Source: Hyphomicrobiales bacterium
GTDB taxonomy: Bacteria > Pseudomonadota > Alphaproteobacteria > Rhizobiales > Rhizobiaceae
Assembly: GCA_900468535.1 (NCBI GenBank)
Contig: UBTY01000016.1
Coordinates: 62,001-126,000, forward strand
Reading direction: 5' to 3'
Length of the DNA: 64,000 nucleotides
Shown here piece by piece: positions 9,928-17,453 of this stretch. Numbering within the stretch: position 1 is the first letter of the stretch; every line of letters starts with the position of its first letter. Made by a program: the position numbers and the translations under genes. The notes below the pieces were generated by a model, which was not told the origin of the DNA, searched no databases, and saw nothing but the letters and a program-made list of their open reading frames with translations.

Positions 9928-10590
9928 TCAGAATACGAATTCGCGTGCCTTGGCGAAGCCCGGCAGCGGCTTGACGGAGGCGTTGAAATAGACGTTCTCG
10001 GAGATTGCTCCACGCTCGCTCGAGAAGACCTTCGCGCGCGCAGAACCGCCCTGTCCATGGACCGTCACGAGGCGTCCACCGTCACGCAGCTGCGACAGCA
10101 GCGCCTGTGGAACTTCCTCGACGGCGCCATTGACGAAAATCAGATCGTAAGGGGCGCCGGTCGTGTTGCCCGCGTTCAGGGCGCCGGTCGCGACAGAAAC
10201 ATTAGTGTAGCTGGCGAGGTTGGTCTTTGCCGCGCCAGCAAGCTCTTCGTTCTGCTCCAGAGCGACCACAGATCCGGCCAGCATGGAGAGAAGTGCAGAC
10301 ACGTAACCGGTGCCGCAGCCAACTTCCAGAACGACATCGTCCTTTCTGATCGCAGCAAGCTGAAGAAGCTTCGCCAAAGGCGATGGCTGCATGAGATAGC
10401 GTGCCGGTTGGCCGTTCGCAGCAGGACAGATCTCCACGTCGCTATCGACGTAGGCCAGCGTTTTGGACTTTTCCGGAACAAACGTTTCGCGCGGGACGGT
10501 CAGAAATGCCGTCAGCACGGAATGCGAGGTCACGTCCGTCGTGCGGAGCTGATTGTCGACCATGTTGGCGCGCGCTGTATCGAAATTCAT
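9928..10590 (-). CDS. protein-L-isoaspartate O-methyltransferase family protein
   Basis: A 220-residue SAM-dependent methyltransferase of the PCMT/PIMT family, which repairs isoaspartyl residues. The N-terminal MVDNQLRTTDV block is typical of the rhizobial PIMT-like branch. The SAM-binding motif VVLEVGCGTGYVSALL spans residues 86-101. ATG 10590 follows GAGGACAAT. In Sinorhizobium the related gene is, from memory, next to tolC, but no tolC is found here between it and popZ. The rhizobial branch may not act on isoaspartate, so no gene symbol is given. Confidence 0.85.
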   Translation of the reverse strand: MNFDTARANMVDNQLRTTDVTSHSVLTAFLTVPRETFVPEKSKTLAYVDSDVEICPAANGQPARYLMQPSPLAKLLQLAAIRKDDVVLEVGCGTGYVSALLSMLAGSVVALEQNEELAGAAKTNLASYTNVSVATGALNAGNTTGAPYDLIFVNGAVEEVPQALLSQLRDGGRLVTVHGQGGSARAKVFSSERGAISENVYFNASVKPLPGFAKAREFVF

Positions 10591-10788
10591 ATTGTCCTCT
10601 CGCCTGTCGAAAGCGGTTCTGTCTGCTCGTCTCTTAATCTCCGAAAACCCGCCTTTCAAGGCTTCGCGACCATTCACGGCAAGAATTAGGGGATACGTGC
10701 CACGTCCGACGGCGGCGAACCAATCCTTCGTGGAATATAGCAGCAGGCTGTGATATTATTGCAACCGGAGGAAAAGGAGGAACATGTC

Positions 10789-10890
10789 ATGGCTGCGATC
10801 ACAGAACTGTTTTCGCTCTTTGATTTTCTCATCGTGACAGCGCTTGTCGGCATCTTCTGCTGCGGGCTGCTCGACAGAGAGACACGATAG
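10789..10890 (+). CDS. 33-residue single-pass membrane microprotein (hypothetical)
   Basis: A strong GGAGG (10776-10780) lies eight bases before ATG 10789. The frame encodes 33 residues with one hydrophobic helix, LFDFLIVTALVGIFCCGLL, followed by a charged DRETR tail. Another ATG at 10784, three bases from the GGAGG, gives a 17-codon non-hydrophobic frame and is less likely. No homologue is recognised. Confidence 0.5.
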   Translation: MAAITELFSLFDFLIVTALVGIFCCGLLDRETR

Positions 10891-10985
10891 GCGGGCCTAC
10901 AGGACAACTGAAACGGGAACGTTCAGGTCACTGTCAGCTTCGGAGTGAATTATCGCCATTCCTGAAACGCACGAAACGGGCTGGA

Positions 10986-11132
10986 ATGGTGAATAAATCT
11001 ACTGCGCTCGGCGGACTGTTCGTCTGCACATTCCTCGTCATCATTCTGCTGATTCCCCTTGTCGCCGCGACGGCGCCGCATGTGACAACGAACGGCATTT
11101 CCCCGATGCCGTCGTTGCAGCGTATCGACTGA
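10986..11132 (+). CDS. 48-residue membrane or secreted microprotein (hypothetical)
   Basis: The short frame begins MVNKSTALGG and then holds a long hydrophobic helix (about residues 9-33) with a small polar tail. No clear Shine-Dalgarno sequence is present, only GGGCTGG. A loose general-stress promoter match (GGAAC at 10916-10920, then 18 bases, then TT) lies about 65 bp upstream. Function unknown; retained because the composition is coding-like and the gap is otherwise empty. Confidence 0.35.
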   Translation: MVNKSTALGGLFVCTFLVIILLIPLVAATAPHVTTNGISPMPSLQRID

Positions 11133-11303
11133 GCAGAAGCGATTTCAGGCGCCCACCCTGGCTTGGCGCGGCATAGCGCGTTAGCGAGATCGCTCTCCAC
11201 AGAACGCGTCCAAAATGAGCGAGGTTTTTCCACTAAGCCTCTTGCGCTGACTTTCTATTCATTCTAAATGCCGCCCAACGCTTCGGTTTATCTGAACGTT
11301 TGA

Positions 11304-11377
11304 GGCCTCGTGGCGGAGTGGTGACGCAGAGGACTGCAAATCCTTGTACCCCGGTTCAATTCCGGGCGAGGCCTCCA
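11304..11377 (+). tRNA. tRNA-Cys (GCA anticodon)
   Basis: Seventy-four bases with a paired acceptor stem GGCCTCG/CGAGGCC, discriminator T and encoded CCA. The anticodon arm GGACTGCAAATCC gives GCA, and the T-arm is CCCCGGTTCAATTCCGGG. No terminator hairpin with a T-run was seen directly downstream. Confidence 0.95.
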
Positions 11378-11519
11378 AAAATTCTCACCGATAAAAAGAT
11401 CTGCAGACAATACCCGGCGCTTGCGTCGTGCGCGTTTCGTTGCCCCTGCAGCACCGGTCTTGCCTCTACGCGATGTCAAATCGAATGAGGCGGGCAAACC
11501 CGCCTCGCTCTTCAGGATT

Positions 11520-12056
11520 TCAGCGTGTCAACGCCCGGCGCGCAATGCTTGCGGCGAAAAGCGGCGTTTCACGGCGGTTATGGTCGCCGCCTGCGGCCTG
11601 GCGTGCTTCGGCAGCCTGCTCGAAGCTTTGACCATGCTGCTTGATGAAATCCATGAATACATCAGTCGGATGGGAGGTGACGCGGTTTGTGTAGCGCGTA
11701 CGTCCGCCGTCGAGCGGCTCAGCGATCAGTTCCCAGATGACGTTTACCTGCGTCCGGCCGACGGGGGTGAATACGTCGGATATCGAGTTCATGCGGCAAT
11801 AGGACGGAGTCGCTTCTTCAGCGACGTAATGCTGGACGACCAGGCCGGTGCCGATCATCTCGACATTGATCGACATCCGACGACCGTCATCGGTCGTGGT
11901 GTTGCCTGCAGCAATATGATCGGGCGGGCAGCAGCGGAGATATTCGGCTTCCGGCAGATTGAAGAGCCAGTCGGCAATATCGACCTTTTCAAAGGGAACG
12001 TCGATATCAGCGGTGTAGGCGGATTGCGAAAGCATCTTTTCATTGAGAATTTTCAT
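11520..12056 (-). CDS. SRPBCC-fold protein (START/Bet v1-like)
   Basis: A 178-residue cytoplasmic protein with the signs of an SRPBCC ligand-binding fold: an N-terminal beta strand leading into a short helix (IDVPFEKVDIADWLFNLPE), a central run of beta strands, and a long C-terminal helix (TDVFMDFIKQHGQSFEQAAE). ATG 12056 begins MKILNEKML. It stands alone between tRNA-Cys and a small membrane ORF. The ligand is unknown. Confidence 0.7.
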   Translation of the reverse strand: MKILNEKMLSQSAYTADIDVPFEKVDIADWLFNLPEAEYLRCCPPDHIAAGNTTTDDGRRMSINVEMIGTGLVVQHYVAEEATPSYCRMNSISDVFTPVGRTQVNVIWELIAEPLDGGRTRYTNRVTSHPTDVFMDFIKQHGQSFEQAAEARQAAGGDHNRRETPLFAASIARRALTR

Positions 12057-12294
12057 TGGTTTCTTCCTTCGATCGTAAGAACAGGACGGCTGTTCTGCTC
12101 GAGAGGAAATTTGCAGTTGGCTCGGCGGAGCTCAATTACACCTGAGTTTTCAATCGACTATCCCTATGTCTAGGTTCGTCGGCCGGCAGCTGTGTCTCCG
12201 ACCGGTCTCCAGGGGGCAAGCATTCGGTTGCGCTTCGGCGTCCTTACGTGCGAGACCAACACGCAGTCCGTACGCATCATGAAGAGAGAATGTC

Positions 12295-12426
12295 GTGAAA
12301 ACTGGAGAAACGCCCGAACCGGGACGAGCAACGCGCATCATCATTCTTATCGCAATGGTGCTTTCGGCTGTCACCGCGATCGGCGGCTTTATCGCAGTCT
12401 ACAGGGCCACATTCGTCGCCTTGTGA
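12295..12426 (+). CDS. 43-residue single-pass membrane microprotein (hypothetical)
   Basis: GTG 12295 follows GAAGAGAGAA by a few bases. The N-terminus is hydrophilic (KTGETPEPGRATR), followed by one hydrophobic helix of about 22 residues rich in Ile/Ala/Val, then a short tail. The positive residues before the helix suggest an N-in orientation. No function is recognised. Confidence 0.45.
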   Translation: MKTGETPEPGRATRIIILIAMVLSAVTAIGGFIAVYRATFVAL

Positions 12427-12446
12427 CCTCAGCCGCATAATGGAAA

Positions 12447-12469
12447 TGGCCGCGTCGATTGCGCGGCCA
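12447..12469. terminator. GC-rich hairpin between two convergent small genes
   Basis: Stem TGGCCGCG / CGCGGCCA with a 7-nt loop, about 20 bp from the end of both the 43-residue ORF and the BA14K gene. There is no T-run on either side, so termination is inferred only from position. Confidence 0.4.
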
Positions 12470-12487
12470 CCTCACGCGATCTCTCAC

Positions 12488-12949
12488 TCACGGAGAGATG
12501 CACTGCCGACGCGGGCCGTAATACGGTTGGTAAGTGTTGTCGTACGCACGGTACGAGCGATAACGGCTGTAGCACCAGTCGGCGTGCGATCCGGTCGCCC
12601 GGACCCGAGGCTGCTGTGATGCGATGATACCGCCGATGATCGCGCCGGCAGCAAGCCCGCCTATCAGCGCACCCGCGCCGTTGTCATGATCGCGATAGTA
12701 GCGCCGACCGTAGTAGCGGTCGCCATAGTACCGATCTCCGTAGTAACGGTCGCGGTAGTAGCGGTTGCCATTCCTGTAGCCGCCGCAGCGATAGATATCG
12801 CAGCGTGAACGATGATTGTTCACACCGGAGTCACCAAAGCTGCCTCTGCTCTGAGCCGAAGACGGGTCGCGTGAATTCTCGGCAAAAGTCGGCGTAAAGC
12901 TCGCCAACCCTGTCACAACCGCCAGAAAAATCGTTGCCAGACGTTTCAT
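12488..12949 (-). CDS. BA14K-family secreted protein with Tyr/Arg repeats
   Basis: A 153-residue protein. It has an N-terminal signal sequence ([18 protein letters not shown]), then a low-complexity segment of RYYGD-type units repeated four or five times, then a glycine/alanine-rich hydrophobic stretch (about residues 90-110). It ends in the BA14K signature [19 protein letters not shown] with a final Cys. BA14K proteins of Brucella are immunoreactive and lectin-like. ATG 12949 has AAAGGTACGAA upstream. An EcfG-type promoter match sits about 45 bp upstream, suggesting general-stress control. Confidence 0.85.
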   Translation of the reverse strand: MKRLATIFLAVVTGLASFTPTFAENSRDPSSAQSRGSFGDSGVNNHRSRCDIYRCGGYRNGNRYYRDRYYGDRYYGDRYYGRRYYRDHDNGAGALIGGLAAGAIIGGIIASQQPRVRATGSHADWCYSRYRSYRAYDNTYQPYYGPRRQCISP

Positions 12950-12993
12950 TTCGTACCTTTCAACCACAATCGACCCATCATGCTTGCAGGGAT

Positions 12994-13018
12994 AACGCGC
13001 TGATCTGCCGCAGGTTCC
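12994..13018 (-). promoter_or_regulatory. EcfG-type general-stress promoter before the BA14K gene
   Basis: Reading the minus strand, GGAAC (13018-13014), 16 bases, CGTT (12997-12994). This is an exact match to the alphaproteobacterial EcfG/RpoE2 consensus GGAAC-N16/17-CGTT, with the gene start 45 bases further on. Confidence 0.65.
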
Positions 13019-13148
13019 TGCCACGAATAAGGGTTTCAAGCCTTTGGACAAGGCAAGAAAGAATCGCACAAGTCCGTTTGTGACACTTTTATTGCAGCGC
13101 TCGCTATTTTATGACGGGCATCGAAAAAGTTCTGAATGGATGGATTGA

Positions 13149-13790
13149 ATGCTCAGCTGGTTTCGCAAACTTCTGCCTCGGGAAGACCGGTTCTTTGACC
13201 TTTTTGCCCAGCACTCGCGCACGATTGTCGGTGCCGCCGAGGCTCTGAACGAACTGCTTGCAGGCAAGGACACCGACCGCCATTGCGACCGCATCGTCGC
13301 CTTGGAGAATGAAGCAGACGATATCACGCGCGAAGTGCTGCTCGCGGTCCGCCGCAGCTTCATCACACCATTCGACCGCGTCGACATCAAGGATCTGATC
13401 CAGTCGATGGATGACGCGATCGACATGATGCACAAGACGGTGAAGACCATCCGCCTGTTCGAGCAGAGGGAATTCGATCCGCGCATGCAGGAAATGGGAA
13501 CCGTGATCGTCCAGGCGGCGCATCTTGTGGCCGAAGCCATACCGCTTCTCAACAGGATCAACGCCAATGCACCACGCCTGATGGCAATTGCCGAGGAGGT
13601 GACGCGTGTCGAGGGACGGTCCGATGAGTTGCACGATCGGGGACTGAAGGAGCTGTTTCTTCGTCACGGAGCATCGAACGCAATGGCCTATATCATCGGC
13701 AGCGAAATCTATGGCGAGCTCGAGAAGGTCGTCGATCGCTTCGAGGACGTTGCGAACGAAATCAGCGGCATCGTGATCGAGAACGTCTGA
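13149..13790 (+). CDS. DUF47/PhoU-like phosphate transport accessory protein
   Basis: A 213-residue, almost all-helical cytoplasmic protein of the DUF47 family. It contains the PhoU-like metal-binding pattern (HCDRIVALENEADDI near residue 46 and IKDLIQSMDDAIDMM near 80). In Sinorhizobium the equivalent gene (orfA) precedes pit and is needed for low-affinity phosphate uptake. Its stop TGA shares one base with the ATG of pit (TGATG at 13788-13792), so the two are translationally coupled. Confidence 0.9.
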   Translation: MLSWFRKLLPREDRFFDLFAQHSRTIVGAAEALNELLAGKDTDRHCDRIVALENEADDITREVLLAVRRSFITPFDRVDIKDLIQSMDDAIDMMHKTVKTIRLFEQREFDPRMQEMGTVIVQAAHLVAEAIPLLNRINANAPRLMAIAEEVTRVEGRSDELHDRGLKELFLRHGASNAMAYIIGSEIYGELEKVVDRFEDVANEISGIVIENV

Positions 13791-14794
13791 TGGACGCCAC
13801 CCTCGCCTTTCCGCTGCTCGCGGCCCTGATCGCGATCGCGCTGTTCTTCGATTTCCTCAACGGCCTGCATGATGCTGCCAATTCGATCGCGACGATCGTG
13901 TCGACGCGCGTGCTGCGGCCGCAATATGCCGTCGCCTGGGCCGCTTTCTTCAACTTCATCGCCTTCCTGTTCTTTGGTCTGCATGTCGCCGAGACGCTCG
14001 GCACCGGCATCATCGATCCGGCCATCGTTTCGCCGCTGGTGATCTTTGCCGCGCTGATGGGCGCCATCATCTGGAACATCGTCACCTGGGTCCTCGGCAT
14101 CCCGTCAAGCTCCTCCCACGCCCTGGTGGGCGGCCTGGTCGGTGCTGGTCTCGCAAAGGTCGGTTGGAGCTCGATCGTCTGGAGCGGTCTTCTGAAGACG
14201 GCCGGGGCGATCGTGATGTCGCCGATGATCGGATTTCTTCTGGCGCTTTTCCTGGTGCTCGTCGTCTCGTGGCTGTTCGTGCGGCAGACGCCTTTTGCGG
14301 TCGACCGGACATTCCGCGTCCTGCAGTTCGCGTCAGCATCTCTGTATTCGCTTGGGCACGGCGGCAACGACGCCCAGAAGACAATGGGCATCATTGCGAT
14401 TCTGCTCTACTCGCAGGGTTATCTTGGCGGCAGCTTTCACGTTCCGCTTTGGGTCGTTCTGTCGTGCCAGTCGGCCATGGCGCTTGGCACGCTGTTCGGG
14501 GGCTGGCGGATCGTTCACACGATGGGCTCCAAGATCACCCGCCTCAATCCCATGCAAGGTTTCTGCGCGGAAACAGGCGGAGCGCTGACGCTCTTCGGGG
14601 CCACATGGCTTGGTATTCCCGTTTCGACCACACACACCATCACCGGTGCGATCGTTGGTGTCGGCGCTGCGCGTCGTGTCTCGGCCGTACGCTGGGGCCT
14701 CGCAGGCAATATCGTCATTGCCTGGGTCATTACCTTGCCGGCCGCCGCATTGATCTCAGCGGCGTTCTACTGGGCTGCTGCCCTTTTCAACTGA
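13790..14794 (+). CDS. pit: low-affinity inorganic phosphate transporter (PiT family)
   Basis: A 334-residue inner-membrane symporter. The two inverted PiT signatures are visible: DFLNGLHDAANSIATIVSTR near residues 20-39, and GGNDAQKTMG with the GIPVSTTHTITGAIVG block in the second half. About ten hydrophobic helices are separated by short loops. Coupled to the DUF47 gene in front. In Sinorhizobium the orfA-pit pair is repressed under phosphate limitation; I could not identify a convincing Pho box in the 70 bp upstream of the operon. Its last 39 bases overlap the convergent gene on the other strand. Confidence 0.93.
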   Translation: MDATLAFPLLAALIAIALFFDFLNGLHDAANSIATIVSTRVLRPQYAVAWAAFFNFIAFLFFGLHVAETLGTGIIDPAIVSPLVIFAALMGAIIWNIVTWVLGIPSSSSHALVGGLVGAGLAKVGWSSIVWSGLLKTAGAIVMSPMIGFLLALFLVLVVSWLFVRQTPFAVDRTFRVLQFASASLYSLGHGGNDAQKTMGIIAILLYSQGYLGGSFHVPLWVVLSCQSAMALGTLFGGWRIVHTMGSKITRLNPMQGFCAETGGALTLFGATWLGIPVSTTHTITGAIVGVGAARRVSAVRWGLAGNIVIAWVITLPAAALISAAFYWAAALFN

Positions 14795-15091
14795 TGAGGG
14801 GGCGGGTCTCCGCCTCTTCTGCCACCAGACGGAGAATCGCCGCCGCATCCTGCGCGCCACATGCAGGTCGTGGGACAGGACGAGGACGCCGAGCGGCACC
14901 ATCCAGAATCCGAGAATCGGTAAAAAACCCAGACAGCCGCCTGCGACAAGCAGGCCGCCGACCGACAATCGCGCCGCGCGCGACTGCGGCAGGGGTATCC
15001 GGACAGAGCCCATCACGATCTGCCGCGTCGAATGATCAATGCCAAAGCGCCTGGAAGTCTGTTTTTGCGTGTTGTCGTTGCTCTCAGTCAT
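14756..15091 (-). CDS. small inner-membrane protein (hypothetical, conserved-looking)
   Basis: A 111-residue protein with a polar N-terminus (about 45 residues) and a hydrophobic hairpin (LSVGGLLVAGGCLGFLPILG, then MVPLGVLVLS). An arginine-rich cytoplasmic tail follows (ARRMRRRFSVWWQKRRR). The start at ATG 15091 is not fixed; two more in-frame ATGs lie upstream and none has a good ribosome-binding site. Its 3' end overlaps the end of pit on the opposite strand by 39 bp. No function can be assigned. Confidence 0.65.
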   Translation of the reverse strand: MTESNDNTQKQTSRRFGIDHSTRQIVMGSVRIPLPQSRAARLSVGGLLVAGGCLGFLPILGFWMVPLGVLVLSHDLHVARRMRRRFSVWWQKRRRPAPSSVEKGSSPVERR

Positions 15092-15208
15092 CCACAGGAG
15101 ATGGGGATAACCACAATGAATGCAAGGAGATGTCATTTTTTTGAAAAAACCGCTTGGCAAATCGAGCAAGCATTTGTATTAGCCCACTCACACCGCGGCG
15201 AGCGGTGA

Positions 15209-15283
15209 TCCCTGGTAGCTCAGCGGTAGAGCATTCGACTGTTAATCGACAGGTCGCCGGTTCGAATCCGGCCCGGGGAGCCA
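15209..15283 (+). tRNA. tRNA-Asn (GTT anticodon)
   Basis: Seventy-five bases with a paired acceptor stem TCCCTGG/CCGGGGA (one G-T pair), discriminator G and encoded CCA. The anticodon arm TCGACTGTTAATCGA gives GTT, and the T-arm is GCCGGTTCGAATCCGGC. Confidence 0.96.
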
Positions 15284-15288
15284 GTTTC

Positions 15289-15318
15289 AAAGGCCTGCAT
15301 TGAAAAATGCAGGCCTTT
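15289..15318 (+). terminator. terminator of tRNA-Asn
   Basis: Perfect 12-bp stem AAAGGCCTGCAT / ATGCAGGCCTTT with loop TGAAAA, followed by ATTTATTT, six bases after the encoded CCA. The opposite strand has an A-rich continuation, so it may also end the convergent lipoprotein transcript at 15362. Confidence 0.88.
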
Positions 15319-15361
15319 ATTTATTTCACGATATCAAACGCATTCGGTGCCGTCAGCGGTG

Positions 15362-15790
15362 CTATTTCTTGCGTGCCGGCTTCTTCGGCGGTGCAGGCGG
15401 CGGCGTCAAAGCGCCTTCCGCGTAGCAATAGCCGGCGACCGAGCCTTTCGTCCGGAAGAGGAAGCCCTGCCCTTCAGCATGCCATCTGCAGGTCAAAGAA
15501 TTGGCATCCCACGCAACAACCGTGACGTCGTTGATTCCCTTGCCGGCGTAATAGGCTCCGGGATTGCCCGTCAGCTGCCATCCCGCCGGCGGTTTCACTG
15601 TCCATGATACTGCTGTTGGGCCGCCGTCCGTCTCCTTGATGCCGAAGTCCGGCGTCTGGCACCGTTTGGTGGCGGGATCGCAGGTCAAGGTGGTGGTCGC
15701 CATCTGCGGGGGAGATTCTTTGGCTACAGTCGTACAACCAGCCAAACCGAGTGCCAGAACGCCGGAAACAAACAGGACACGATACGCCAT
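15362..15790 (-). CDS. secreted lipoprotein (hypothetical)
   Basis: A 142-residue protein with a classic lipobox LAGC at residues 16-19, so Cys19 should be lipidated. The mature part has four further cysteines, two of them in LTCDPATKRC. It ends in a Pro/Lys-rich tail (PPPAPPKKPARKK). The beta-rich body contains a repeated aromatic pattern but no domain I can name. Probably anchored in the outer membrane because residue +2 is Thr, not Asp. Confidence 0.75.
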   Translation of the reverse strand: MAYRVLFVSGVLALGLAGCTTVAKESPPQMATTTLTCDPATKRCQTPDFGIKETDGGPTAVSWTVKPPAGWQLTGNPGAYYAGKGINDVTVVAWDANSLTCRWHAEGQGFLFRTKGSVAGYCYAEGALTPPPAPPKKPARKK

Positions 15791-15948
15791 AGACCTACTC
15801 CCCCAACAATATCTGCGTTCATGCTACTATAATCACGATCACAGCGGCGCTCCTCCGTTCGAGTGATCTGCCTCCTCCAAGAGTCCACTTGAAACCTTTT
15901 GCGCCCGCGGCGACGCTCATTTCCAGCTGCCCATACAACTGAAACTTT

Positions 15949-15978
15949 TGATCCACGCGCGTCGTACCTTCGTATCAG
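15949..15978 (+). promoter_or_regulatory. RpoE/ChrR-type (ECF11) promoter before the photolyase operon
   Basis: TGATCC (15949-15954), 18 bases, TATCAG (15973-15978). TGATCC is the hallmark -35 element of RpoE in the Rhodobacter singlet-oxygen response, with a -10 starting TA about 18 bases further. A transcript would start near 15985, about 23 bases before TTG 16008. This also argues against the earlier TTG at 15948. Confidence 0.7.
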
Positions 15979-16007
15979 ACAAGAAGCAGCATGACGGGGA
16001 ACGGGCA

Positions 16008-17453
16008 TTGGCGGATAACGGGAAAAAACCGATCATCGTATGGTTTCGCAAGGATTTGCGCCTCGATGACAACCACGCACTGCAGGCGGCCTGCAGCAGC
16101 GGCAAACCGGTCATTGCCCTCTATATCCGCGAACCCGCCTCGGATGGCACAGGAGCGCTCGGTGCAGCGCAGGGATGGTGGCTGCATCACTCCCTCGACG
16201 AACTGAACAAATCGCTGAGGGCGCTCGGCGGGCAGCTTCACCTTGCAAGCGGACGGGCAATCGACGTTCTCTCCGACCTGTTGTCGGCAAGCCTTGCGGA
16301 TACAGTCGTATGGAATCGCCGTTATGATCCGCCCGGCATCGCCATTGACGAGCGATTGAAGCGAGAACTGCAAGAGCGAGGCGTAGAGGCGCGGAGTTTT
16401 GCGGGACAGCTGCTCCACGAACCTTCCAGGCTTCTCACCGGCAGCGGAACGCCCTATCGGGTTTATACGCCCTTCTGGCGGGCACTGGAGCGCGCTGGCG
16501 AGCCGCCTCGCCCGATCGATGCGCCAACCAGGATTCAGTTCGCATCCATTTCGGGCGCCGGCGAAAAGCTTTCGTCCTGGAACCTGCTGCCGACCAGGCC
16601 GAACTGGGCGCGGGAATTTGGCGACATATGGCACCCCGGCGAGGAGGCTGCACGAGACCGCCTTCGGGATTTCGTCGACGACGGCCTGAAGGGGTACAAG
16701 ACCGATCGGGATTTTCCGGCCAAGCCATCAACGTCGATGCTGTCTCCCTATCTGGCGCTGGGGCTGATCTCCCCGGCAAGGATCTGGGAAGAGACACGCG
16801 TGACCCACCTTCCGGCCGCCGACATCGTCCATTTCCGCAAGGAGCTGGCCTGGCGCGAATTTTCCTACCACCTGCTCTATCACTTTCCGAAATTGCCGCA
16901 CGAGAACTGGAACGACCGGTTCGATGGCTTCGAGTGGCATAACGGAAGCTCGCATTTCCATGCCTGGACCACCGGCATGACCGGATATCCGATTGTCGAT
17001 GCCGGTATGCGCCAGCTCTGGCGCCACGGCTTCATGCACAATCGTGTGCGAATGGTGGTCGCTTCGTTCCTCATCAAGGACCTGCTGATCGACTGGCGAC
17101 GCGGCGAAAAATGGTTCCGCGACACCCTCATCGACGCCGATCCTGCAAGCAATGCCGCGAGCTGGCAGTGGGTTGCCGGGTCGGGTGCCGACGCTTCCCC
17201 CTTCTTTCGCGTTTTCAATCCGGTGCTTCAGGGGGAGAAATTCGATCCCGATGGCGATTACGTTCGCGAGTTCGTTTTGGAGATCGCGGCTCTAGGGAAC
17301 AAGTACATCCATCGCCCGTTCGAAGCTCCGGCTGGCGTGCTTGAGAAGGCCGGCATCGAGCTCGGCAAGACCTACCCGAAACCCATTGTCGACCATGCTG
17401 CCGCCCGTGATAGGGCCCTGAAAGCATACAGCGCCGTAAAGGATGCAGCATGA
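16008..17453 (+). CDS. phrB: deoxyribodipyrimidine photolyase (cryptochrome/photolyase family)
   Basis: A 481-residue flavoprotein that splits UV-induced pyrimidine dimers using blue light. The N-terminal alpha/beta antenna domain opens with IIVWFRKDLRLDDNHAL. The C-terminal FAD domain holds the W-R-x-F block (LAWREFSYHLLYHFP), the HNRVRMVVASFLIKDLLIDW helix and NAASWQWVAGSG with the electron-transfer tryptophans. TTG 16008 was chosen because GGGGA stands seven bases before it and the predicted promoter ends just upstream. An alternative TTG at 15948 overlaps that promoter. First gene of a four-gene operon; it overlaps the next gene by ATGA. Confidence 0.92.
   Translation: MADNGKKPIIVWFRKDLRLDDNHALQAACSSGKPVIALYIREPASDGTGALGAAQGWWLHHSLDELNKSLRALGGQLHLASGRAIDVLSDLLSASLADTVVWNRRYDPPGIAIDERLKRELQERGVEARSFAGQLLHEPSRLLTGSGTPYRVYTPFWRALERAGEPPRPIDAPTRIQFASISGAGEKLSSWNLLPTRPNWAREFGDIWHPGEEAARDRLRDFVDDGLKGYKTDRDFPAKPSTSMLSPYLALGLISPARIWEETRVTHLPAADIVHFRKELAWREFSYHLLYHFPKLPHENWNDRFDGFEWHNGSSHFHAWTTGMTGYPIVDAGMRQLWRHGFMHNRVRMVVASFLIKDLLIDWRRGEKWFRDTLIDADPASNAASWQWVAGSGADASPFFRVFNPVLQGEKFDPDGDYVREFVLEIAALGNKYIHRPFEAPAGVLEKAGIELGKTYPKPIVDHAAARDRALKAYSAVKDAA

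Noticed and set aside
10784..10837. A start at ATG 10784 for the small membrane protein
   Set aside because: Too close to GGAGG (three bases) and the frame ends after 17 codons without a hydrophobic helix.
12690..12770. Short tandem DNA repeats resembling a CRISPR array
   Set aside because: The repeats are in frame, encode RYYGD units of the BA14K protein and have no unique spacers.
15948..16007. An earlier TTG start for photolyase
   Set aside because: It would overlap the predicted -35 element and adds 20 residues before the conserved IIVWFRKDLR; no good ribosome-binding site is present.
16325..16348. Other TGATCC words as extra ECF11 promoters (for example inside phrB at 16325, also 17837, 28931 and 40107)
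   Set aside because: None has a TA-starting -10 at 18-19 bases and all lie inside coding sequence away from gene starts.
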